Origin: an uncultured Sutterella sp.
Lineage (GTDB): Bacteria > Pseudomonadota > Gammaproteobacteria > Burkholderiales > Burkholderiaceae_F
DNA length: 64,000 bases
Direction of reading: 5' to 3'
Assembly (NCBI GenBank): GCA_905213905.1
Contig: CAJMKD010000011.1
Span: 1 to 64,000, forward strand
Below, piece by piece: positions 36,514 to 44,626 of this stretch. Position numbers and translations under genes: made by a program. The notes below the pieces were generated by a model, which ran no database searches, was not told the DNA's origin, and saw only the letters and a list, made by a program, of their open reading frames with translations. How positions within the stretch are numbered: the first letter of the stretch is position 1; every line of letters starts with the position of its first letter.

Positions 36514-37986
36514 ATGTTCAAGGAGTCCGTCAAGCTGCAGAGCGGCACACAGCTCGAAGTTACGCAGCGCATTACGCTGGGCGCAGCGCAAAGCGAGCTG
36601 GCATATGCCGTCGATACGTATTTCTTTCTGCCCAACGAACTTCTCATCAATCCCGACACCTATTCCGGTCGCGATTTCCAAAAGCACCTCAAGACTTACA
36701 TCCGTCTCGGCTGTCCAGCGCGAGCACTCATTTCGCTTTGCGCGCCCGACGGCGCCATCGGCAAGCTGTCATCCGCACTTGCCGCAACTGCAGCATCAAA
36801 AGCCTCGGATCCGAAGAAGCTGGCCGTCAACTACGAGGCTGCGGTCAAGCGCTACGCGCTTCTCTACCAGCGCGCGCTTTCAACGAGCGTCAATACCCTT
36901 GCTCGAGACGGTTTAGTACTCAGTGACGATGAACTTGCTGGCAGAATTGAGCGGCTCCTGCAAGATGCACGCAACGCTAGAGATGCATTCCGCAGCCTTG
37001 AAAATACGGCTCGCCACTGCGAAGCACTTTTTGAATCGCATGCCTATGAACTCTGCGATGAATTCATATCCATCAGCAGCGCAAAAAGCATGTCCTCTCT
37101 GTACGAAAAGCTCGGCTCGCGCTGCGCGAACTTGATAGATCGCTACTGGCTTGAAGAGAAGCTCTACCGCGAAAGCCGCTACCCTGGCACGATTGCCAGA
37201 AGCGCCGCGGATCGCGAACGCGTCCTTTATCGCTGGCGCGCCGTCAAAAAGTATGTGGAAAGCCTCCTCTACTTCAGCGTGCGACGCCGCTATGGCGACT
37301 CGCTTCTTCAGCATTCGCTCGCCGGCGCAGCTGCCGCTGTTTCCATGCTTTTTGCCACAATCATCGCCTTCGTTTGGCAAAGCCGCTACGGCAGCCTCTC
37401 CCTTAATCTCTTTTTCGCGATGATCCTTGCCTACATTTTCAAGGACCGTATCAAGGAAGTACTGCGCGCGAAGCTGCTGAAGCGATTCCGCGAATGGCTC
37501 CCGGACAGAAGATTGCGAATCATGCGCACCGGCACGGCTGGCCGAGAAATCGGACGATGTGATGAAACTTTCGATTTCCTCGCGCCTGCGCAGCTGCCGC
37601 CGGAAATTGCCGGTCTGCGCCGAGATGCCAAAGAAGCACCGTTTTCCTACATGTCAGAAGGGCGGGGAGAGCAAGTTTTCCGCTACCGCAAAAAGGTCAG
37701 GCTTGGCGTTTCCGATGCGGTCTTGCAATTCACGGAGCGCCGCTTCGTCGACATTACGCGCTTTAACATCGGCGATTTTCTACGCAATATTGACAACCTT
37801 TATTCGTCACTGCCCGAGCTAGACCTCGACGAACCGGAACCCGCACGAGCGCCAAAGACTTACCACATCTACATGGCACGAGAAATTACCATCGGCAGCC
37901 GACAGTCGTTTGAGCTCTCTCGCATTTGCGTCTCGCTCGACGGCATCCGATCCCTAGAGGCCATCGCAAATCCGATGCCGCTCTGA
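36514..37986 (+). CDS. Membrane protein of unknown function, 490 residues
   Basis: I do not recognise this protein. The first 260 residues are soluble and mostly helical, rich in Ala/Arg/Glu/Leu. Two adjacent hydrophobic helices follow at about residues 270-315 (AAVSMLFATIIAFVW and LFFAMILAYIF), separated by a short loop. The last 170 residues are soluble, with basic patches (KLLKRFREWLPDRRLRIMR). It therefore looks like an inner-membrane hairpin anchor with large cytoplasmic domains on both sides. It lies 72 bp after MATE, behind a hairpin, and has its own terminator. I cannot assign a function. Confidence 0.75.
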   Translation: MFKESVKLQSGTQLEVTQRITLGAAQSELAYAVDTYFFLPNELLINPDTYSGRDFQKHLKTYIRLGCPARALISLCAPDGAIGKLSSALAATAASKASDPKKLAVNYEAAVKRYALLYQRALSTSVNTLARDGLVLSDDELAGRIERLLQDARNARDAFRSLENTARHCEALFESHAYELCDEFISISSAKSMSSLYEKLGSRCANLIDRYWLEEKLYRESRYPGTIARSAADRERVLYRWRAVKKYVESLLYFSVRRRYGDSLLQHSLAGAAAAVSMLFATIIAFVWQSRYGSLSLNLFFAMILAYIFKDRIKEVLRAKLLKRFREWLPDRRLRIMRTGTAGREIGRCDETFDFLAPAQLPPEIAGLRRDAKEAPFSYMSEGRGEQVFRYRKKVRLGVSDAVLQFTERRFVDITRFNIGDFLRNIDNLYSSLPELDLDEPEPARAPKTYHIYMAREITIGSRQSFELSRICVSLDGIRSLEAIANPMPL

Positions 37987-38018
37987 AGGCGCACGCTGCG
38001 CTTGAATTCAAAAAAAAT

Positions 38019-38056
38019 AAAGGTCCGTCTGTCAACTGGCGACAGCGGACCTTTTT
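38019..38056 (+). terminator. Intrinsic terminator after 490-residue protein gene
   Basis: AGGTCCG ... CGGACCT with an inner CTGTC/GACAG stem is flanked by A-rich DNA and a T5 run, so it may also stop the converging htpX transcript. Confidence 0.82.
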
Positions 38057-38112
38057 CATGCGGCTGCCGCTACGTTCAAACGCAACGGCCGCCACAGAGA
38101 TGCTTTCAAAAA

Positions 38113-39012
38113 TCAAGCGCCATAGCGATTTTCACGCAGCGCAGCGATGCGGTCTTCAATGGAGGGATGGCTAGCAAAGAGCGAACCAATTCCGCCGGAA
38201 ATCCCAAAGCCCTTGACAGAACCAGGCAGTTCCGTGGGCTCAACGCCGCCAAGGCGCTCAAGCGCGCGGATCATCGGAGAGGCGCCGCCCATGATGCGTG
38301 CAGCACCGGCATCGGCATGGTATTCGCGGTAGCGGCTGAACGCGGCAACAACCATGGAAGCGAGGAAGCCGAGCGCAATATCGAGAACAAGAGAGGTCAC
38401 GTAATAGCCGACGCCTGGACCTTCTTCTTCATTGCGAAGAATCTGACGATCGACGACCCAGCCAATGATGCGCGAGAAGAAGACGACAAAGGTGTTCATG
38501 ACACCCTGCAGCAGCGTCATCGTCACCATGTCACCGTTCTTCACGTGAGAAATTTCATGAGCGATGACCGCTTCCACTTCATCGCGCCCCATCATGCCAA
38601 GCAAGCCCGTCGAAACAGCGACGAGCGAGCTCGAGCGGCTCGCGCCGGTCGCAAATGCATTGGGCTCACCTTCATAAAGTCCGACTTCGGGCATCGGAAT
38701 GCCGGCCTTGTCAGCTTCACGTCGCACAACATCAACAAGATAAGCCTCCAAATTGTTGCGCGGACGCGCCGGATCAATCGTCTGGACGCCCATGCTCATT
38801 TTGGCCATCTGCTTCGACATGGCAAGCGAAATGAGCGAGCCAGTGAAGCCAATCACCATCGAGAAGATGAACAGCGTCCCGAGATTGAGGCTCGAACCGG
38901 ACATCGTGCCGAAATTGACGCCGAACACCATCTGCACAATCGTGAGAACGATGGAAAGCATCACGAAAACGGCAAGGTTGGCGAGAATTAATAAGCCGAT
39001 ACGCTTGAACAT
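38113..39012 (-). CDS. htpX: Membrane zinc protease HtpX
   Basis: HtpX is a heat-shock-linked inner-membrane metalloprotease that shares quality control with FtsH. From ATG 39012 ([15 protein letters not shown]) it has 299 residues. Two N-terminal membrane helices are followed by the zinc site HEISH near residue 145, a second pair of helices, and the third ligand region [15 protein letters not shown]. The C-terminal [17 protein letters not shown] is typical. The frame is open upstream to 39183 but has no family sequence there. It is the last gene of the minus-strand block after lapB. Confidence 0.96.
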   Translation of the reverse strand: MFKRIGLLILANLAVFVMLSIVLTIVQMVFGVNFGTMSGSSLNLGTLFIFSMVIGFTGSLISLAMSKQMAKMSMGVQTIDPARPRNNLEAYLVDVVRREADKAGIPMPEVGLYEGEPNAFATGASRSSSLVAVSTGLLGMMGRDEVEAVIAHEISHVKNGDMVTMTLLQGVMNTFVVFFSRIIGWVVDRQILRNEEEGPGVGYYVTSLVLDIALGFLASMVVAAFSRYREYHADAGAARIMGGASPMIRALERLGGVEPTELPGSVKGFGISGGIGSLFASHPSIEDRIAALRENRYGA

Positions 39013-39188
39013 GGCTTGAATCAGTTTCCTTTTTTTGGGTGCGAAATAGAGAGGAGGAAGCGCTTGCTTACAACGCCCCGCCTCGAAAACAAGGTCAGTG
39101 CTCCGCATTTGAACGAAGCGAAAGAACATTTTACGAAGCACGCGCAAAAGGCAGTCCCTGGTGTGCGCCTTCATTTGTAACAATTCGG

Positions 39189-40355
39189 TCAGGCCTTCTT
39201 GCCGTCTTCAATGCGCCGCGGCGGAAAGCTGTCCCAGCTGCCGCATCCGAGGCAATGCCAATTGAAGTGCGAAGCCAAAAAGCCGCACTTGCGGCACTGG
39301 TAGCGGGAAAGGCGTCTTGCATGTTTTTCAAGCAGCGAAGCGAGCAAAGACATTTGTTCATCTTCGGGATGCTCGGTGTGCTTGAGCTGGACAAGTGCAT
39401 TCAGCGCAAGCAGGCTCGGTCGGTTCTGCAGCATCCGCATGGCAATGCCGCTCGCTTCGGCGACGCCTTCGAGTTTATTGACGCGGGTGAGCGCAGCCTC
39501 CATAGCATCGATCGAGCGCGTCTTTTCGCAGGCATCCTTCAGCAGCGCTGCAGCGCCGGCTGCGTCTCCGAGCGACGACAGCGCGTCCGCGAGCGGCCCA
39601 ACAATGATGGGCAGATATTCAGGAAACTTATCCGCCACGCGCTCCCAGTGCGCCACTGCTCCTTTGCTATTTCCCGATGCAAGCGCTACCCGAGCAGCGG
39701 TGATGCCGACGCGAGGCGTCGCATCATCACGTTCAAGCGCTTTTTCAACCAGAAGCTTCGCCTCCTCGATATTTTTTTGCTTAAGCGCCACGTCAATGCG
39801 CTCACAGTAGAAGTGTGCGATTTCAGAGGCATGCGATTCGCCTGCCTGCGTTTCGAGGAGCCGCGCCGTTTCAATCGCCGCCGCCCATTCGTGTTCCGTC
39901 ACATAGATTTCAAGCAGCGATCGAAGTGCATAGAGATGTTCGCTCGGCATCTCGGAAAGCCGACGGAATGCGGCTTCCGCTCTGTCGAAGAAACCTGCTC
40001 GAATGTAGTCCTGAGCCAGCTCCTTCAGTGCACGAGTTCGCTCTTCCTTAGACAAATCAGCACGGTTGTAAATATGCCGATGAAGGCGAATCGCACGCTC
40101 AAATTCGCCTCTCTCGCGAAACAGGTTGCCAAGCACGTGATGCAGATCGACCAAATCAGGGTCAATGCGCACAACTTCAACGAACGTATCAATGGCCTTG
40201 TCGGTTTCTCCGTTCAAAAGCAAGGAAAGACCGTGCGAATAGGCTTCGGGAAGATTCGTCGCGTCGTCACGCTGCCGTTGATCTAATCCGCGGCAAAACC
40301 AACCCGCAAAAAAGAGTACGGGAACGAACACGAAGTACCAGTATTCGAAATCCAT
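39189..40355 (-). CDS. lapB: Lipopolysaccharide assembly protein LapB (YciM)
   Basis: LapB controls lipopolysaccharide synthesis by presenting LpxC to FtsH. It has an N-terminal membrane anchor ([19 protein letters not shown]), then TPR repeats over residues 35-350 (for example [35 protein letters not shown]), and a C-terminal rubredoxin-type metal site with CRKCGF and [10 protein letters not shown]. Length 388 is normal. In E. coli it follows lapA; here no lapA is found and ihfB is upstream, 217 bp away with a terminator between, so lapB needs its own promoter. FtsH, its partner, is also encoded in this window. Confidence 0.95.
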   Translation of the reverse strand: MDFEYWYFVFVPVLFFAGWFCRGLDQRQRDDATNLPEAYSHGLSLLLNGETDKAIDTFVEVVRIDPDLVDLHHVLGNLFRERGEFERAIRLHRHIYNRADLSKEERTRALKELAQDYIRAGFFDRAEAAFRRLSEMPSEHLYALRSLLEIYVTEHEWAAAIETARLLETQAGESHASEIAHFYCERIDVALKQKNIEEAKLLVEKALERDDATPRVGITAARVALASGNSKGAVAHWERVADKFPEYLPIIVGPLADALSSLGDAAGAAALLKDACEKTRSIDAMEAALTRVNKLEGVAEASGIAMRMLQNRPSLLALNALVQLKHTEHPEDEQMSLLASLLEKHARRLSRYQCRKCGFLASHFNWHCLGCGSWDSFPPRRIEDGKKA

Positions 40356-40513
40356 CTGAAGAAACGCTGTTGATATTGGTTGGCGATTGAAACCAAAAAG
40401 CCGCCTGACTTTTGTCGGGCGCTTTCTCGTTCAAAGAGCCGCCATTTTAGCGAGCGATTGCACAGACCGTCGAGCTCACCTGACGGCACGCGGACAATTC
40501 ACGTCCGCCGGAC

Positions 40514-40551
40514 AAAAAAAGGGACAACCCGAAGATTGTCCCCTTTTTTTC
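40514..40551. terminator. Terminator after ihfB
   Basis: GGGACAA pairs with TTGTCCC across an eight-base loop, with A7 on one side and a T7 run on the other, so it works on the minus strand after ihfB. Confidence 0.88.
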
Positions 40552-40571
40552 GTCGCTATTGACGTCGCTTA

Positions 40572-40880
40572 TCACTCGAAGTTGTCGACTCGTTCGCGGA
40601 GGCCCTTGCCCGCCTTAAAGAAGACGGTATATCGGGCCTTTACCGCGACAGGCGAACCGTCCTGCGGATTACGGCCGACTCGCTCATCGCGATACTTCAG
40701 TCCAAAGGAACCGAAACCGCGGATTTCGATGCGATTGCCCTCGATGAGCGCTTTCGACATCTCGGCGATGATGAGCGATACGCCTTCGGCGATATCTCGA
40801 TCGGCCGCATCCTTCAGATCGGTCGTCTTGGAAGAGACGAGTTCCTCGATCAGTTCGGATTTCGTCATGGCCTGCACCAT
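40572..40880 (-). CDS. ihfB: Integration host factor beta subunit IhfB
   Basis: IHF bends DNA sharply as an IhfA-IhfB dimer, affecting recombination, replication and transcription. The beta subunit is recognised by TKSELIEELV, RIEIRGFGSFGLKYR, and the DNA-intercalating arm GRNPQDG (usually GRNPKTG) followed by KARYTVFFKAGKGLRERV. It has 102 residues from ATG 40880, which has a GGGGGAAT upstream; ATG 40868 also fits family N-termini. It follows rpsA by 15 bp, the usual rpsA-ihfB pair. Confidence 0.95.
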   Translation of the reverse strand: MVQAMTKSELIEELVSSKTTDLKDAADRDIAEGVSLIIAEMSKALIEGNRIEIRGFGSFGLKYRDERVGRNPQDGSPVAVKARYTVFFKAGKGLRERVDNFE

Positions 40881-40895
40881 GATGATTCCCCCTGA

Positions 40896-42590
40896 TTACT
40901 TCTGTTCGAGCTTAGCCTTGAGCAGGGCGCCGAGGTTCGTCGTACCCGTCGAGGCATCGGCGTCAGCGTTGAGGCGGTTGAGCGCATCACGCGCTTCGGC
41001 GGCGTCCTTGGCCTTGATCGAGAGCTGAATGCTGCGGTTCTTACGATCGAGGCTGATGATGGCAGCTTCGATTTCCTGGCCGACGCTCAGACGAGTCGTA
41101 GCGTCTTCAACGCGATCGGCAGAGATTTCGTTGGCGCGCAGATAGCCTTCAACATCGGCACCAAGTTCGACAACGGCGCCCTTGGCGTCAACGCTCTTCA
41201 CCGTACCCTTGACGATCGAACCCTTTTCGTGGGTGCTCGTGAAGTTGCTGAACGGATCACCGCCGAGCTGCTTGATGCCGAGGCTGATGCGTTCACGATC
41301 GGTGTCGATCGCGAGAACAACAGCTTCGACTTCGTCGCCCTTCTTGTACTTGCGGACAGCTTCTTCGCCCGGTTCGTTCCAAGAAAGGTCGGAAAGGTGC
41401 ACGAGGCCGTCAATGCCGCCAGGCAGGCCGATGAAGACGCCGAAGTCGGTGATCGACTTGATCTGGCCGGTCACCTTGTCGCCCTTCTTGTGCGACTGGG
41501 AGAATTCTTCCCAGGGATTCGGCTTGCACTGCTTCATGCCGAGCGAGATGCGGCGACGATCTTCGTCGATGTCGAGAACCATGACTTCGACTTCATCGCC
41601 GAGCTGAACGACCTTGCGCGGATCGACATTCTTGTTCGTCCAATCCATTTCAGAGACGTGGACAAGGCCTTCAATGCCAGCCTCGACTTCAACGAAGGCA
41701 CCGTAGTCGGTGATGTTCGTGACCTTGCCGAAGAGACGCGTGGCCTTCGGGTAACGGCGGGAAATGCCGATCCACGGATCTTCACCAAGCTGCTTGAGGC
41801 CGAGCGAAACGCGGTTCTTTTCCTTGTCGAACTTAAGAACCTTGGCTTCGATTTCCTGACCAACCTGAACAACTTCGCTCGGGTGACGGACACGGCGCCA
41901 TGCGAGATCCGTGATGTGGAGCAGACCATCGATGCCGCCGAGATCAACGAAGGCACCGTAGTCGGTGATGTTCTTGACAATGCCCTTGACGACAGCGCCT
42001 TCCTTGAGCGTTTCAAGGAGCTTGGCGCGTTCTTCGCCCATGTTGGCTTCAACCACAGCACGGCGCGAAACGACGACGTTGTTGCGCTTGCGGTCGAGCT
42101 TGATGACCTTGAATTCGAAGGTCTTGCCTTCGTACGGCGTCGTGTCCTTGACCGGACGCGTATCGACGAGCGAACCCGGCAGGAAGGCGCGAATACCGTT
42201 GGTCATGACGGTAAGACCGCCCTTGACCTTGCCCGTAACCGTACCGGTGACGAGTTCGCCGGATTCGAGCGCCTGCTCGAGGTTCATCCAGGCAGCGAGG
42301 CGCTTGGCCTTATCGCGGCTGAGGATGGTATCGCCATAGCCGTTTTCAACGGATTCAATGGCAACGGAGACGAAATCGCCCGGCTTGACCGTGACTTCGC
42401 CGCGGTCGTCCTTGAATTCATCGATGGGCACGTAGGCTTCGCTCTTGAGGCCGGCATTCACGACAACGAAGTTGTAGTCGACGCGAACGACTTCAGCGGT
42501 GATGACTTCACCCTGACGCATTTCCTGGCTGGCGAGGCTCTGTTCAAAAAGCTCAGCGAAGGATTCGGGCTTGTTGGTTTCGATGGACAT
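40896..42590 (-). CDS. rpsA: Ribosomal protein S1
   Basis: S1 helps 30S subunits unfold and bind mRNA. At 564 residues, six S1 repeats are visible in order, each with a G-[YF]-G-[AV]-[FV]-[VI] core, such as [39 protein letters not shown] and [20 protein letters not shown]. The start ATG at 42590 has no Shine-Dalgarno sequence; the leader before it is U-rich (CATTCC and T8). E. coli rpsA also lacks a strong site and is controlled by S1 itself, so similar autocontrol is likely. cmk is upstream with a hairpin between; ihfB is downstream. Confidence 0.97.
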   Translation of the reverse strand: MSIETNKPESFAELFEQSLASQEMRQGEVITAEVVRVDYNFVVVNAGLKSEAYVPIDEFKDDRGEVTVKPGDFVSVAIESVENGYGDTILSRDKAKRLAAWMNLEQALESGELVTGTVTGKVKGGLTVMTNGIRAFLPGSLVDTRPVKDTTPYEGKTFEFKVIKLDRKRNNVVVSRRAVVEANMGEERAKLLETLKEGAVVKGIVKNITDYGAFVDLGGIDGLLHITDLAWRRVRHPSEVVQVGQEIEAKVLKFDKEKNRVSLGLKQLGEDPWIGISRRYPKATRLFGKVTNITDYGAFVEVEAGIEGLVHVSEMDWTNKNVDPRKVVQLGDEVEVMVLDIDEDRRRISLGMKQCKPNPWEEFSQSHKKGDKVTGQIKSITDFGVFIGLPGGIDGLVHLSDLSWNEPGEEAVRKYKKGDEVEAVVLAIDTDRERISLGIKQLGGDPFSNFTSTHEKGSIVKGTVKSVDAKGAVVELGADVEGYLRANEISADRVEDATTRLSVGQEIEAAIISLDRKNRSIQLSIKAKDAAEARDALNRLNADADASTGTTNLGALLKAKLEQK

Positions 42591-42662
42591 TATTTAGAAA
42601 AAAAAGGAATGAAAGCACGCCCGCAGAATTGGAAGAAAACCAAAGCGTTGGGCGGAGTTAAA

Positions 42663-42690
42663 CAAAAGGCGCCTCGGTTCGAGACGCCGC
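42663..42690 (-). terminator. Possible terminator or attenuator between cmk and rpsA
   Basis: On the minus strand GGCGTCTCG pairs with CGAGGCGCC (one G-U pair) over an AAC loop and is followed by TTTTGTTT. It lies about 30 bp after the cmk stop. Confidence 0.65.
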
Positions 42691-42716
42691 GGAAAACCGA
42701 ATCTTACAACACTCGA

Positions 42717-43373
42717 CTAAGACTCGCGCCACCATTCGAGGACTTTTTTCTCAACCGCCTCAATGTCCATTTCCGAAGTATCAAGCGTGCGCGCATCTTC
42801 TGCTGCGCGAAGGGGGGCAGCAGCGCGTTCTCTGTCGCGCTTGTCCCGTGCTTCCAGATCCTGAGCAAGCGCTTCGAGATCCGCAGGCTCGCCCCGTTCA
42901 AGAAGCTGGCGGTAGCGCCTTTGAGCGCGAACGCGCGCGCTTGCCGTGAGAAAGACCTTGAGCGTCGCCTCCGGGAACACAACAGTTCCCATGTCGCGCC
43001 CATCGGCTACGAGCCCGGGACTGCGGGCGAATCGACGCTGCAGCTCGAAAAGCGCCTTGCGAACCTGAGGAATGGCAGCAACACGGCTTGTTGCGGCACT
43101 CACTTCTTCCGAGCGAATCGCCGTCGTCACGTCCTCGCCGTCGAGCAGAATGCGCTCGCCCTCGAAAATCGGTTCGAGACGGCTGGCTATATCTTCAAGG
43201 GCCTCAGCATCTTCAAGGCCAGCGCCCTGCTTAAGCGCTGCGTATGTTGCAAGACGATAGAGCGCACCGCTGTCAAGATAATGAAAGCCCAGCGCGCGGG
43301 CTACGCGCGCAGCTATGGTTCCCTTGCCGCTTGCCGCAGGGCCGTCGATGGTGATGACGGGAACTTCTTCCAT
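42717..43373 (-). CDS. cmk: Cytidylate kinase Cmk
   Basis: Cmk phosphorylates CMP and dCMP. It has the P-loop GPAASGKGTIAARVA near the start, LGFHYLDSGALYRL, the region VADGRDMGTVVFPEA, which holds the substrate-binding RD, and KVFLTASARVRAQRRYRQL. It ends near the usual length, 218 residues from ATG 43373, which has AGAGG nine bases upstream. The frame extends to 43457 and overlaps the serC end; those extra residues are not family sequence. serC lies upstream and rpsA downstream. In most betaproteobacteria aromatic-acid genes lie between serC and cmk; here they do not. Confidence 0.95.
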   Translation of the reverse strand: MEEVPVITIDGPAASGKGTIAARVARALGFHYLDSGALYRLATYAALKQGAGLEDAEALEDIASRLEPIFEGERILLDGEDVTTAIRSEEVSAATSRVAAIPQVRKALFELQRRFARSPGLVADGRDMGTVVFPEATLKVFLTASARVRAQRRYRQLLERGEPADLEALAQDLEARDKRDRERAAAPLRAAEDARTLDTSEMDIEAVEKKVLEWWRES

Positions 43374-43428
43374 GTTCTGCATCCTCTGGAGTTGAGTGGA
43401 ACAGCTTGTCGTCGTTGTTTCGCAGCGC

Positions 43429-44520
43429 CTACTTTGCAGCCGCATGCGCATCAGCAAAGCGTCGCATGAAGGCGGACAATTTTTCTGCGCCTTCGAGCGG
43501 CATGGCGTTGTACATTGATGCGCGCAGTCCGCCGACGCTGCGATGGCCGGCCAAATTGTATAGGCCTTCGTCTTGAGCCGCCCGCAAAAACGCCTGCGTC
43601 AGCGCATCGCTTCTCAGTCGAAAAGTGACGTTCATTCGACTACGGTATTCTGGTTCGACCCGCGTCAAATAAAAATCCGGAAAGGCATCAATCGCCTCGT
43701 AGACGCAGCTGGAGCGCGCAAGAGCGCGCTCATGCATGACGCCAACGCCGCCCTCCTTGTCTATCCACTCAGCCATGAGCTTGGCGACGTAAAGCTGAAA
43801 AACGGGCGGCGTGTTGGGCGTGCTCAGCGTTCTCGAATAAACGCCGTAATTCATCAGCGTCGGCACGTCGGGACTCGCAAGTCCGAGAAGATCCTTGCGG
43901 ATCACAACGATCGCCAATCCTGCAATGCCGACGTTTTTCTGTGCGGCCGCCCAAAAAAGCCCGAACCGGGATGCGTCAATCGGTCGAGACAAAAAATTGC
44001 TCGACATGTCTGCAACAAGCGGGACGCCCTCCATTTCGGGCGACGGCACGCGCGAAAACTCAATGCCGTGAATTGTCTCGTTGTCGCAGTAGTAGCAGTA
44101 TGCGGTCCCTTCAACGAGCGCAAGCTCTTCGTCTGCCGGCAGCCGCGTCCCGTTCCCTGAAAAGGCAAGCTGGGTCTTCGCAAAGCGCATCGCTTCCTTG
44201 GCCGCCGTTTTGCTCCAAGTGCCAGTCACCAGGTAGGAGGCCACGGGACTTGCGCCCAGCAGATTCATCGGAACCATCGCAAACTGCAATCTGCCGCCGC
44301 CCTGGCAAAAGAGAATGTCGTAGTTCTCCGGAATCGACAGCAACCCTCGAAGGGCATCGCGCAAATCGCGCATCATCGACTGCACTTCCGGCCCACGGTG
44401 ACTCGCTTCCAAAATGGACCAGCCGCAGCCGTGATAGTCGAGCAGTTCCGCCTGAATGCGCTTCAGAACGCTTTCGGGGAGCATGGAAGGACCAGGACCG
44501 AAATTGAGTACGCGCGACAC
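43429..44520 (-). CDS. serC: Phosphoserine aminotransferase SerC
   Basis: SerC makes phosphoserine from phosphohydroxypyruvate and is also used in pyridoxal phosphate synthesis. The fold-type I enzyme has the family start VLNFGPGPSMLPESVL, the PLP lysine in FWAAAQKNVGIAGL, and GHRSVGGLRASMYNAMPLEG near the end. GTG 44520 has AAAGG eight bases upstream and aligns with the E. coli start; GTG 44529 is too close to that site. It follows gyrA by about 106 bp, a conserved gyrA-serC order. Confidence 0.95.
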   Translation of the reverse strand: MSRVLNFGPGPSMLPESVLKRIQAELLDYHGCGWSILEASHRGPEVQSMMRDLRDALRGLLSIPENYDILFCQGGGRLQFAMVPMNLLGASPVASYLVTGTWSKTAAKEAMRFAKTQLAFSGNGTRLPADEELALVEGTAYCYYCDNETIHGIEFSRVPSPEMEGVPLVADMSSNFLSRPIDASRFGLFWAAAQKNVGIAGLAIVVIRKDLLGLASPDVPTLMNYGVYSRTLSTPNTPPVFQLYVAKLMAEWIDKEGGVGVMHERALARSSCVYEAIDAFPDFYLTRVEPEYRSRMNVTFRLRSDALTQAFLRAAQDEGLYNLAGHRSVGGLRASMYNAMPLEGAEKLSAFMRRFADAHAAAK

Positions 44521-44626
44521 GCCTGACACCTTTGAGATTCAAATTAACGAATGGATATCAACGAACGAAGCTGTTCATGCAGATGAAGCGGCCTCTCTCG
44601 AGCGCCGCTTCATCAAGCAAGAAAGC

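Noticed and set aside
39039..40286. A 415-codon plus-strand ORF over lapB
   Set aside because: lapB has TPR repeats and the rubredoxin cysteines on the minus strand; this frame is its shadow.
41229..43469. A 746-codon plus-strand ORF across rpsA and cmk
   Set aside because: Both underlying genes have unmistakable conserved domains on the minus strand. The long frame is a codon-bias shadow.
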